From: Pseudomonadota bacterium
GTDB lineage: Bacteria; Pseudomonadota; Gammaproteobacteria; Burkholderiales; Thiobacillaceae
Reading direction: 5' to 3'
Length of the DNA stretch: 64,000 nucleotides
NCBI GenBank assembly: GCA_029558905.1
Contig: JAKQCX010000035.1
Coordinates: 124,001 to 188,000 of the forward strand
Part shown: positions 54,910-63,047 of the stretch, in pieces
How positions within the stretch are numbered: the stretch's first letter is position 1
How the letters are laid out: each line of letters starts with the position of its first letter
Notes under the pieces: model-generated
Told to the model about the DNA's origin: nothing
Database searches by the model: none
The model's input: the letters and a program-made list of their open reading frames with translations, nothing else
Program-made: the position numbers and the translations under genes

Positions 54910-55243
54910 AGCCTGAGGCAGCGTTTTCCACGGCCACCCGGTTGGGCAGGCACACGGCCGCGCCCCCCGGGGGAATCCAACCCTGCCGCACGCAGAGCTG
55001 GCGTGGACTGGGGTCGGCCGCCACCCTTACGCGCCCATCCCGGATCTCCACCTGGCTCTCCCCCAGGGGACCGGGCACTTGGATGACCCGGTTCAGACGC
55101 AGGCTGGCTTCGGCGAAGGGCCGACCCTCCAGGCGGATGATCACCCGCCCGTCCAGGCTGTCGGTCCGTTGCAGCCAAAGTCCCGTCACCAGGGCCAGAC
55201 CCGCGGCCAGGATGAGCCAGTCGCCGGGCAGGAGGGACCGCAC
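54890..55243 (-). CDS. NusG domain II-containing membrane-anchored protein
   Basis: About 117 aa. One N-terminal helix (DWLILAAGLALVTGLWL) and a small beta domain (VIIRLEGRPFAEASLRLNRV, SPRQLCVRQGWIPPGGAAVCLPNRVAVE) typical of NusG-II (DUF1312). Start uncertain: GTG at 55243, 55255 or 55267. Not a transcription factor in this family; usually paired with Gx transporters. Confidence 0.75.
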   Translation of the reverse strand: MRSLLPGDWLILAAGLALVTGLWLQRTDSLDGRVIIRLEGRPFAEASLRLNRVIQVPGPLGESQVEIRDGRVRVAADPSPRQLCVRQGWIPPGGAAVCLPNRVAVENAASGYDSLNY

Positions 55244-55274
55244 ATGCGGTTTCACCTGGGACGGCACCCCGGAC

Positions 55275-56108
55275 TCACCCCAGTTGCCGGTGGCGCACCA
55301 GGACCTGCCGGCTTTGGCGGAAATGGGTCGCCAGGGTCTCCGCGAAATACACGGAGCGGTGCTGCCCACCGGTGCAGCCCAGGCCCACGGTGAAGTAGTG
55401 GCGGTTGTCGCGGATGTAGGCCGGCAGCCACTTGCCCACATAATCACGGATATCCGTCAGCATCTCCCTGACCTGGGGATCGGCCTCCAGGAAGGCGATG
55501 ACCGGGCGGTCCCGGCCGGTGAGGGGGCGCAGTTCCGGGTCGTAATGCGGGTTGGGCAGGCAGCGCACGTCGAACACCAGATCCGCGTCCATGGGAATGC
55601 CGTGCTTGAAGCCGAAGGACTCGAATACCAGGGTGAAGGCCGCGCTCTCCAGAGCGAGCAGGTCCTTGATCTGGGCGCGCAGGGCATTGGCCGACAGATC
55701 GCTGGTATCGATGAGGTGGGCACTGGCGGCCAGGGCCGCCAGCATCTCCCGTTCCTCGTGGATGCACTCTTTCAGGGAGCGCTCGCCAAACGACAGGGGA
55801 TGGCGGCGGCGGGTCTCCGAAAAGCGCCGCACCAGGGTGTCATCCCGCGCCGTGAGAAACAGGATGCGCACCTCCATGTGGCGACGCAGCTCGTCCAGTT
55901 CCTGTCCCAGATCCACCAGATTGGCACCACTGCGGGAATCGATGCTGAGGGCCGTGTCCCGCACGCCATACAGGCGCATGTGCTCCATGGTGGCCGGCAG
56001 CAGGGGCGCGGGCAGGTTGTCGATGCAGTAGAAACCCGCGTCCTCCATGGCCTTGAGAGCCACGCTCTTGCCCGAGCCGGACAGCCCGCTGATGAGCACC
56101 AGTCTCAT
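55275..56108 (-). CDS. rapZ: RNase adapter RapZ
   Basis: 277 aa. Walker A GLSGSGKSVALKAMEDAGFYCIDNLP and the C-terminal GCTGGQHRSVY motif identify RapZ. Guides GlmS-related small RNAs to RNase E in enterobacteria. Overlaps hprK by 4 bp. Confidence 0.95.
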   Translation of the reverse strand: MRLVLISGLSGSGKSVALKAMEDAGFYCIDNLPAPLLPATMEHMRLYGVRDTALSIDSRSGANLVDLGQELDELRRHMEVRILFLTARDDTLVRRFSETRRRHPLSFGERSLKECIHEEREMLAALAASAHLIDTSDLSANALRAQIKDLLALESAAFTLVFESFGFKHGIPMDADLVFDVRCLPNPHYDPELRPLTGRDRPVIAFLEADPQVREMLTDIRDYVGKWLPAYIRDNRHYFTVGLGCTGGQHRSVYFAETLATHFRQSRQVLVRHRQLG

Positions 56109-57082
56109 GGCTCCCCCGCTTCCGGGTCTGCCTGCGCGAGGGCCAGACGCTGGCGTTCGACGAATTGCGCCGTGGGGTCATTGCCGCGCAGCTTGAGGAT
56201 GTGGTTGCGTACCGCCACCTCCACCAGTACGGCCAGATTGCGGCCTGCGGCCACGGGAATCTGCACCTCCGGCACGGCCACCCCCAGAATCACGCGCCTG
56301 CCGGCACTCATGTCCAGCCGATCCACCTCCTCCCCCTGGGTCGCCGGGGTGAGGTGGATGATGAGCTTGATGTGCTTCTGGTACTTGACCGCGGTTTCGC
56401 CGAACAGGCTGCGGATGTCGAGCAGGCCCAGACCGCGCACTTCCATGTAGTCCCGCAGCAATACGGGACAACGGCCTTCCAGGGCATCCGGGGAGACGGC
56501 CCGCACCTCCAGCACATCGTCCGCCACCAGCCGGTGGCCACGCGTGATGAGTGCCAGGGCCAGTTCGCTCTTGCCGATGGCCGGATCCCCGGTCAGCAGC
56601 ACCCCCAGCCCCAGGACCTCCAGAAACACGCCGTGCAGTACCGTGGTGGGGGCCAGCGACTGGCCTGCGATGTGGGACAGGATGCGAATGAGGCTTGGGC
56701 CGGACTCCGGCGAGCTGAACAGGGGAAGGTTGCCGCGATCCGCGGCCGTCACGAGATAGGGTGGGACCACGGTACCGCCGGCCACCACCACGGCGGCGAC
56801 CTGGCGGGAAAAGAGCCTGCCCACCGCCCGGGCCTGATCCGCAGGCGGCAGGCGGCGCAGATGCTCCAGTTCGGCCGTGCCCAGCACCAGCACCCGATCG
56901 GGATGGCCTTCTTCCGGCTGATCACCGGCGACCAGGGGCGGCGTCTGGATGAGGTCCGTGGTCAGCAGGCGCTGTCCACCCTCGCGCCCGGCCACCCAGG
57001 TGAGCCGCAGGCGTCCCTCGGCCTGGCGGAACAGCTCCGCGACCGGGATGGGATGACTGACGGCGACGGACTGCGTGGACAT
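56105..57082 (-). CDS. hprK: HPr kinase/phosphorylase
   Basis: 325 aa. P-loop LLTGDPAIGKSELALALI (about residue 160), HRLVADD and the C-terminal signature AAGRNLAVLVEVAVRNHILK are intact. Phosphorylates HPr on serine. Presence of hprK in the rpoN cluster is typical of betaproteobacteria and some gammaproteobacteria, not enterobacteria. Confidence 0.95.
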   Translation of the reverse strand: MSTQSVAVSHPIPVAELFRQAEGRLRLTWVAGREGGQRLLTTDLIQTPPLVAGDQPEEGHPDRVLVLGTAELEHLRRLPPADQARAVGRLFSRQVAAVVVAGGTVVPPYLVTAADRGNLPLFSSPESGPSLIRILSHIAGQSLAPTTVLHGVFLEVLGLGVLLTGDPAIGKSELALALITRGHRLVADDVLEVRAVSPDALEGRCPVLLRDYMEVRGLGLLDIRSLFGETAVKYQKHIKLIIHLTPATQGEEVDRLDMSAGRRVILGVAVPEVQIPVAAGRNLAVLVEVAVRNHILKLRGNDPTAQFVERQRLALAQADPEAGEP

Positions 57083-57095
57083 GGGCCGGCTTGCT

Positions 57096-57551
57096 TCAGG
57101 GAGTCCACTCGGTCAGCAGACGATGCAGAGCGGCGGCGTCCGGGGCCGCGCGCAGACGGGCGCGGAAGGCCTCGTCGGAGAACATAGCGGCCAGCTCGCC
57201 CAGGATCCGCAGGTGCAGATCGGTAGCCGCCGCGGGGGCCAGCAGCGCGAACACCAGATCCACGGGCTGATGGTCCGGCGCGTCGAAGTCGATAGCCGTC
57301 CCGAGCCGCAGAAAGGCACAGGCCGTGTCCCGCAGTTGCTTGATGCGCCCATGCGGAATGGCGATGCCATAACCCAGACCGGTGGACCCCAGCCTTTCCC
57401 GGGAAAACAGGCTGTCGAAGACTTCCTGGGCCTCCACCTTGTGGCTGGCCTGGATCAGCTGGGCCACCTGCTCGAACAGGCGCTTCTTGCCGGAGACATC
57501 CAGGTTCGCCAGGACATTGGCGGGCTGGAGCAAGGGGGTGATGAGGTTCAT
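57096..57551 (-). CDS. ptsN: PTS IIA-like nitrogen regulatory protein PtsN
   Basis: 151 aa. Active-site His in GYGIAIPHGRI (about residue 66), with FDAPDHQPVDLVFALLAP following. Accepts phosphate from PTSNtr and modulates nitrogen and potassium control. Thirteen bp upstream of hprK. Confidence 0.95.
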   Translation of the reverse strand: MNLITPLLQPANVLANLDVSGKKRLFEQVAQLIQASHKVEAQEVFDSLFSRERLGSTGLGYGIAIPHGRIKQLRDTACAFLRLGTAIDFDAPDHQPVDLVFALLAPAAATDLHLRILGELAAMFSDEAFRARLRAAPDAAALHRLLTEWTP

Positions 57552-57619
57552 GTTGCGATCCCTTGGCGGCCGTCCGCGCCACTTGTGGCGGCACGGGCCG
57601 CGTTACGCGCGCTGCGGGT

Positions 57620-57949
57620 CTATTCCGCGCCGCTCTGATGCTTCAAGCCGCCGGATTCCCGACGCGCATCCGTGGTCTTTTCCTTGTGCTTGATCACCTG
57701 GCGGTCCAGCTTGTCGGCCAGGGCGTCGATGGCAGCGTACATATCCTCCTCGATGGCCTCCACATAGATGTCCTTGCCGCGCACGCGTACGTTCACGTCT
57801 GCCTTGTGCTTGAGCTTTTCCACCGCCAGCATGACGGACACGTCGATGACCTGGTCGAAGTGGCGCGCGATACGGCCGACCTTCTCTTCCACATACGCGC
57901 GGATGGCGGGGGTCACATCCAGGTGGTGGCCGGTGATGGTGAGATTCAT
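57620..57949 (-). CDS. hpf: Ribosome hibernation promoting factor, short form
   Basis: 109 aa. MNLTITGHHLDVTPAIRAYVEEKVGRI is the HPF start; YVEAIEEDMYAAIDALADKLDRQ follows. Short HPF size. ATG at 57949 with AAGGAG; lies just after rpoN on the same strand. Confidence 0.95.
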   Translation of the reverse strand: MNLTITGHHLDVTPAIRAYVEEKVGRIARHFDQVIDVSVMLAVEKLKHKADVNVRVRGKDIYVEAIEEDMYAAIDALADKLDRQVIKHKEKTTDARRESGGLKHQSGAE

Positions 57950-57971
57950 GGAAGCTCCTTGTGAGACGCGC

Positions 57972-59390
57972 TTAACAGGACTTGCGCTGGTTGGCGGGAG
58001 GGATGTTCATGAGTTCGCGGTACTTCGCCACGGTACGGCGCGCCACCACGAAACCCTGCTTGCCCAGGTATTCGGACAGGGCCTGATCCGACATGGGCCT
58101 GAGGGGGTTCTCTGCCTCGATGACCTGTTTGATCAGGGCCCGGATGGCGGTGCTGGAGGTGGCCCCGCCCTCTTCCGTGGCCAGGGCGCTGCCGAAGAAG
58201 TACTTGAATTCAAACAGCCCCCGCGGGGTCATCATGTATTTCTGGGTGGTGACGCGGGAGATGGTGGACTCATGCAGCTCCACGGTCTCGGCGATCTCCT
58301 TCAGGGTCAGTGGGCGCATGGCCACCTCGCCGTGCTCGAAAAACATGCGCTGGCGGTCGACAATGGCCTGGGACACCCGGAGTATGGTTTCGAAGCGCTG
58401 CTGCACATTCTTGATGAGCCAGCGGGCTTCCTGCAGCTGCGCGGACAGGCCGCTGCCTCCGCCCCGGTTGGCACGCAGAATGCCGGCATACATCTCGTTG
58501 ATGCGCAGCTTGGGGACCGCATCGGGATTGAGGCTGGCGATCCACAGGCCCTTGACCTTCTTCACCAGCACGTCGGGCACCACATAACGCGTGTCCAGGG
58601 GCGAGAAGGCCGCGCCGGGACGCGGGTTCAGGGAGGTGATGAGCTGGCGGATCTGGATGAACTGCGGGTCCGTCAGGCCCATGAGTTTCTTGATCTTGCC
58701 GTATTCGCGCTCGGCCAGCAGGGGCAGGTGCGCCTGCACCATGGTCTTGGCCAGCTCCAGGTTGGGCGTGCCCGGCGGCAAGGCATTGAGCTGCAGCCAC
58801 AGGCACTCACCCAGGCCCCGCGCGCCCACGCCGGCTGGCTCGAAGCTTTGCAGCAGTTTCAGGGCGGTGGACAGCTCCAGCGGCTCGATCCCCCGATCTT
58901 CCAGAGGCAGATCCGCGAGCAGTTCCGCGATTTCCTCCAGGCTGCTGCCGAGATAGCCGTCGTCATTCAGCGTTTCGATGAGCAGGCTCACCAGCCGACG
59001 ATCCCGTTCTCCTAGTGGAGTCAGGCTGAGCTGGCTGAATAGGTGCTGATGCAGGCTGGTCTGGTGGGTATCGGCATGCTGAAAATCGTGATCCTCGTCG
59101 TCGTCATGCGCGCTGGCATGGGAAGAGCCCACGTTGCGATCGCCCCAGGCCATTTCGTCGTAGATCTCGTCCCGCTCCGCATGCGGTGTTGTCTCCTCCC
59201 CGGCGGCCTCGCCACCGCCCTCGAAGCGGTCGATACCGTCCATGCGTTCCAGCATGGGGTTCTCCTGCAGCATCTGGGAGATCTCCTGGCTCAATTCCAG
59301 CGTCGACAGCTGCAGCAGACGGATGGACTGCTGCAGCTGGGGGGTGAGGGTAAGCTGCTGATGCAGCTTGAGTTGTAGGCTCTGCTTCAT
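57972..59390 (-). CDS. rpoN: RNA polymerase sigma-54 factor
   Basis: 472 aa. N-terminal activator region QLKLHQQLTLTPQLQQSIRLLQLS and the C-terminal RpoN box ARRTVAKYRE (about residue 455) are present. ATG at 59390; a longer frame to 59495 is unlikely because it runs into lptB's stop. Directs nitrogen and other specialised promoters. Confidence 0.96.
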   Translation of the reverse strand: MKQSLQLKLHQQLTLTPQLQQSIRLLQLSTLELSQEISQMLQENPMLERMDGIDRFEGGGEAAGEETTPHAERDEIYDEMAWGDRNVGSSHASAHDDDEDHDFQHADTHQTSLHQHLFSQLSLTPLGERDRRLVSLLIETLNDDGYLGSSLEEIAELLADLPLEDRGIEPLELSTALKLLQSFEPAGVGARGLGECLWLQLNALPPGTPNLELAKTMVQAHLPLLAEREYGKIKKLMGLTDPQFIQIRQLITSLNPRPGAAFSPLDTRYVVPDVLVKKVKGLWIASLNPDAVPKLRINEMYAGILRANRGGGSGLSAQLQEARWLIKNVQQRFETILRVSQAIVDRQRMFFEHGEVAMRPLTLKEIAETVELHESTISRVTTQKYMMTPRGLFEFKYFFGSALATEEGGATSSTAIRALIKQVIEAENPLRPMSDQALSEYLGKQGFVVARRTVAKYRELMNIPPANQRKSC

Positions 59391-59400
59391 CGCACACCAT

Positions 59401-60192
59401 CTAGAGCTTGAAGTGCTCCCCGAGGTAGACCCTGCGAACGCTTTCATTGTAAATGATCTCGTCCGGCGTCCCAGCCGCCAGCACCCGGCCTTCATTGAGA
59501 ATGTAGGCCCGGTGGCAGATGCCCAGGGTTTCCCGCACGTTGTGATCGGTGATGAGTACGCCGATCCCGCGCTGGGTCAGGAAGCCCACGATTTTCTGGA
59601 TGTCTATGACCGAGATGGGGTCGATGCCGGCGAAGGGTTCGTCCAGCAGTACGAAGCGGGGCGAGGTGGCCAGGGCGCGGGCAATCTCCGCCCGGCGCCG
59701 TTCGCCGCCGGACAGGGCGGTGGCCGGCGCATCCCGCAGATGGGAGATGTGCAGATCGGCCAGCAGGTCTTCCAGGCGCTGCTCCAGCTCATCCCCCCGA
59801 CAGCCTTTCAGTTCCAGCATGGCGGCGATGTTGTCCGCCACGGACAGGCGCCGGAAGATGGACGGTTCCTGGGGCAGATAGGAAAGACCCAGGCGGGAGC
59901 GCCGGTAGACCGGCAGGTCGGTCAGCCGTGTGCGCCGCCCGTCCGCTTCCAGCAGGATGTGACCCGCATCGGCCCGGATCAGGCCCACCACCATATAAAA
60001 GCAGGTGGTCTTGCCCGCGCCATTGGGACCCAGCAAGCCCACCACTTCGCCACTACCCACCTGGAACGAGGCGCCGCTGACCACCTGGCGCGCCTTGTAA
60101 CGCTTGGCCAGATTCTCCGCGATCAGCGCCACACCAGCCGGTGGGCGGGCATCCTCCGGGGCTTCCGGCACATTTTCCAGACAGGCGCTCAC
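59401..60192 (-). CDS. lptB: LPS transport ATPase LptB
   Basis: 263 aa. Walker [26 protein letters not shown] and [14 protein letters not shown] start at 60192 overlaps the lptA stop (GTGA). An N-terminal 22-residue extension before the usual start is unusual. Energises LPS extraction by LptFGC. Confidence 0.95.
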   Translation of the reverse strand: MSACLENVPEAPEDARPPAGVALIAENLAKRYKARQVVSGASFQVGSGEVVGLLGPNGAGKTTCFYMVVGLIRADAGHILLEADGRRTRLTDLPVYRRSRLGLSYLPQEPSIFRRLSVADNIAAMLELKGCRGDELEQRLEDLLADLHISHLRDAPATALSGGERRRAEIARALATSPRFVLLDEPFAGIDPISVIDIQKIVGFLTQRGIGVLITDHNVRETLGICHRAYILNEGRVLAAGTPDEIIYNESVRRVYLGEHFKL

Positions 60193-60719
60193 GGCTGGGC
60201 CTGGGCGCGGGGACGGATCACGGCCCGGACACGTCCCGGGACACCATCGCCCCCGCCCTTGGCCTGGAAGAGCCCGGTAGCGCTGTCATAGGTGATCAGA
60301 CTGCCCCGCAGCTCCTCGATACCGCGCTTGAGCCGGGCCTGGCCCAGAAGCCGGATCTTGTCGCCCTGGCCGTCGTACTCGATACGCTGGGCCCAGCCTT
60401 CCGCGAATTCGCTGCTGGCATCCATCTTCTGACGGAAATACACCGGGTTGCCGATCGCCAGGCCGGAGATCACCCCCTTGCCGTCCTGGCGCACTTCGAT
60501 GCGCTCCGCGTTGATCATCAGTGTGCCCTGGGTCATCACCACATGGCCTTCGTAGACCGCCACCCGTTTCACGTCGTCCATCCGGACGCTGTCCGCCTCC
60601 ACGTTGATGGGCTTGTCGCGGTCGGCCTTCTCCGCCCATGCCGGGTTGCCCTGGAAAAGTGCCAGCGCAAGCAGACAGGGCAGCCATCGTCTTACGGCGG
60701 TCTCATTCATAACGCGCAT
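60189..60719 (-). CDS. lptA: LPS periplasmic bridge protein LptA
   Basis: 176 aa. Signal peptide to PAWAEK, then OstA-like strands: [28 protein letters not shown]. Links LptC to LptD. Overlaps lptC by 17 bp. Confidence 0.93.
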   Translation of the reverse strand: MRVMNETAVRRWLPCLLALALFQGNPAWAEKADRDKPINVEADSVRMDDVKRVAVYEGHVVMTQGTLMINAERIEVRQDGKGVISGLAIGNPVYFRQKMDASSEFAEGWAQRIEYDGQGDKIRLLGQARLKRGIEELRGSLITYDSATGLFQAKGGGDGVPGRVRAVIRPRAQAQP

Positions 60720-61272
60720 GCACCCTCCCGGACAGGGTGATTTCCTTGCCTTGTTCGTTCATCAGCAGCCGGTTGGCGTGCATGGCGGCACGCCCCTGTT
60801 TCAGGGTCACCGGCCTGTCCGTCCGCATGATGCCCGCATCCGGCGTGATCCAGAGATATTCCGTCTCCAGCGTGATGGGCGGTTTGCCCGCCGCGCTGCG
60901 CGTCAGCCGCACGTCCCCGAGGAAATGCACGTGCTGGCCATTGCTAGACACCTGCCCGCGTCGTGCGCGGACCTCGGAGCGGTTCCCGGATGGCTCCTGC
61001 ACACTGAAGCGGGGGTCCAGCAGTTCGGTGGTATCGTCATCCATATAGTGCACCAGGCGCGTAGCATGCAGGGCGTGCAGGGGCTGGCCCTGCTGGTTGA
61101 AGGCCAGGGCGTTGAAGTTCTCGACGATGGTGTCCGGCTCGTGCGCGAAACCGCCCAGGTCCTCGACCACCGGACGGTGGATCAACTGGTTCAACCAGAA
61201 GGCGGGCAAGGCCAGCAGGCCCGCCAGGCCGAGCGGCAGCCAATGGATCTGGTGTCCGCCTGTCATGGGCAC
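60703..61272 (-). CDS. lptC: LPS export protein LptC
   Basis: 189 aa. Single N-terminal helix (WLPLGLAGLLALPAFWLNQ) and an OstA-like periplasmic domain ([25 protein letters not shown] end). ATG 61272, with ATG 61266 also possible. Follows kdsC directly. Confidence 0.9.
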   Translation of the reverse strand: MPMTGGHQIHWLPLGLAGLLALPAFWLNQLIHRPVVEDLGGFAHEPDTIVENFNALAFNQQGQPLHALHATRLVHYMDDDTTELLDPRFSVQEPSGNRSEVRARRGQVSSNGQHVHFLGDVRLTRSAAGKPPITLETEYLWITPDAGIMRTDRPVTLKQGRAAMHANRLLMNEQGKEITLSGRVHARYE

Positions 61273-61809
61273 TCAGCGGTCATACAGGGCCAGTTGCGCC
61301 GCCCAGGTGCCCTGTGCGCGCATGATTGCCTCGCATGCCTCCCGTGCAGCCCCCCTGCCCGCGGCCGCGCGGGTGATCATGTGGCAACACGCCTTCACCT
61401 CGTCCGGTGCATCCGGCACCGTGACGGCCAGGCCGCAGCGGCGCAACACCGGCAGATCGACGATGTCGTCGCCCATGTAGGCAATGTTCTCGGGAGCCAG
61501 GGCCTGGTTCCGCAGCAGGGCCTCGAAGGCATCCAGCTTGTCATGCGCGCCCTGGAAGATGTGCTGGATCCCCAGGTTGCGCGCCCGGTGCAGCACCACC
61601 TGGGACGTGCGGCCGGTGATGATGCCCGCCTCCACGCCCGCGGCGGCCAGCATCCTGATGCCGTGGCCATCGCGGGAATTGAAGGCCTTGTACTCCTGGC
61701 CATCGTCACCGTAGAACAGACTGCCATCCGTGAGCACACCATCGATGTCGAACACGATCATGCGCACCTGGCGGATACGTTCCTGCAGGGAAACTCCTTC
61801 ACCACTCAT
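61273..61809 (-). CDS. kdsC: KDO 8-phosphate phosphatase KdsC
   Basis: 178 aa HAD phosphatase. FDIDGVLTDGSLFY (nucleophile Asp), GIITGRTS and YMGDDIVDLPVL. Removes phosphate from Kdo-8-P. ATG 61809. Confidence 0.95.
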   Translation of the reverse strand: MSGEGVSLQERIRQVRMIVFDIDGVLTDGSLFYGDDGQEYKAFNSRDGHGIRMLAAAGVEAGIITGRTSQVVLHRARNLGIQHIFQGAHDKLDAFEALLRNQALAPENIAYMGDDIVDLPVLRRCGLAVTVPDAPDEVKACCHMITRAAAGRGAAREACEAIMRAQGTWAAQLALYDR

Positions 61810-61962
61810 ACGATATCCCGTCGTCTCACACCCGCCCGCACGCGCACCTCCGGCGGATGGCCCATCATCGGCAGGTCGCCGGAAAAATGTACCCAGTCAC
61901 CCGGAGGCCACGTGTCGCGATACGGCACCCATGCCGGGCGCGCCGGTGGACGGGCGGGGCCT
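61810..61962 (-). other. Short intergenic gap between kdsD and kdsC
   Basis: A 153-bp gap. A 61-codon frame (61806-61991) overlaps both neighbours with ATGA joints, but its protein (RDTWPPGDWVHFSGDLPMMG) matches nothing I know, and it is probably not a gene. No hairpin terminator. Confidence 0.4.
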
Positions 61963-62949
61963 TCATACCACGCCTGCCCGCAACAGGTCATGCATGTTCA
62001 GGGCACCCGTCAGGCGACCCGCCGCATCCACCACCAGCAGTCCGTTCACCTTGGTCTGCTCCATGACGCGCGCCGCCTCCACGGCCAGCACATCCTGGGA
62101 GATGGTGAGTGGACCGTTTTTCATCACCTCGGCGATCTTCACGTCACGCAGATCCACGTCCCGGTCGAACAGGCGGCGCAGATCGCCATCGGTGAAGATG
62201 CCGGCCAGACGCCCGTCGGCCCGGGTCACGGCGGTCATGCCCAGGCCCTTGTGGGTCATCTCCATGAGCGCGTCCCGGAGGCTGGCGGTGTCCGCCACCA
62301 CCGGCAGGTCGGCGCCGGCATGCATCAGGTCGCGTACGTGCACCAGCAGGCGGCGCCCCAGGGCGCCGCCTGGATGGGTGCGGGCGAAGTCCTCGGCGGT
62401 GAAGCCCCGCGCGAACAGGGTGGCCACCACCAGGGCATCCCCCAGGGCCAGGGCCGCGGTCGTGCTGGCGGTAGGGGCCAGGTTGTGGGGACAGGCCTCC
62501 TGCTCCACCCGGGCCTCCAGGTGGATGTCCGACTGGCGCGCGAGGGTGGATGCGGAATTACCGGTCATGCCGATCAGGCGGGCTCCGCGCCGCTTGATGA
62601 GGGGCACGATGCTGGCGATCTCCGGACTTTCGCCGGAGTTGGACAGGGCGATGACCACATCCTCGCCGGTGATCATGCCCAGGTCGCCATGGCTGGCCTC
62701 CGCCGGATGCATGAAGAAGGCGGGGGTGCCGGTACTGGCCAGGGAAGCGGCGATCTTGCTGCCGATATGGCCCGACTTGCCCATGCCGGAAACCACTACC
62801 CTGCCCCGGCAGGCCAGCAGCGTCTCCACGGCGCGCAGGAAGGCATCTCCCAGATGGGCGCCGAGCTTGAGCACCGCCGCCGATTCGATTTCCAGCGTGC
62901 GGCGGGCGATGTCGAGGATCGCATCGGAGGTGGGGAGGGTCGATGTCAT
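61963..62949 (-). CDS. kdsD: Arabinose-5-phosphate isomerase KdsD
   Basis: 328 aa. SIS domain (VVVSGMGKSGHIGSKIAASLASTGTPAFFMHPAEA and SNSGESPEI) and two C-terminal CBS domains. Converts Ru5P to A5P, first step of Kdo. ATG at 62949. Divergent from the antiporter gene. Confidence 0.95.
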   Translation of the reverse strand: MTSTLPTSDAILDIARRTLEIESAAVLKLGAHLGDAFLRAVETLLACRGRVVVSGMGKSGHIGSKIAASLASTGTPAFFMHPAEASHGDLGMITGEDVVIALSNSGESPEIASIVPLIKRRGARLIGMTGNSASTLARQSDIHLEARVEQEACPHNLAPTASTTAALALGDALVVATLFARGFTAEDFARTHPGGALGRRLLVHVRDLMHAGADLPVVADTASLRDALMEMTHKGLGMTAVTRADGRLAGIFTDGDLRRLFDRDVDLRDVKIAEVMKNGPLTISQDVLAVEAARVMEQTKVNGLLVVDAAGRLTGALNMHDLLRAGVV

Positions 62950-63047
62950 AATGGGCCGAGAGTATAGCGTTTGCGCGAACGGTAGGCAGCGCGCGGCAAG
63001 CGTATAACATGGCCCCGCTGCTTGCCGTTCACCGCGCACACCCGCCC

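Noticed and set aside
61806-61991. 61-codon gene between kdsD and kdsC
   Set aside because: No homology recognised and it overlaps both neighbours; kept only as an intergenic note.
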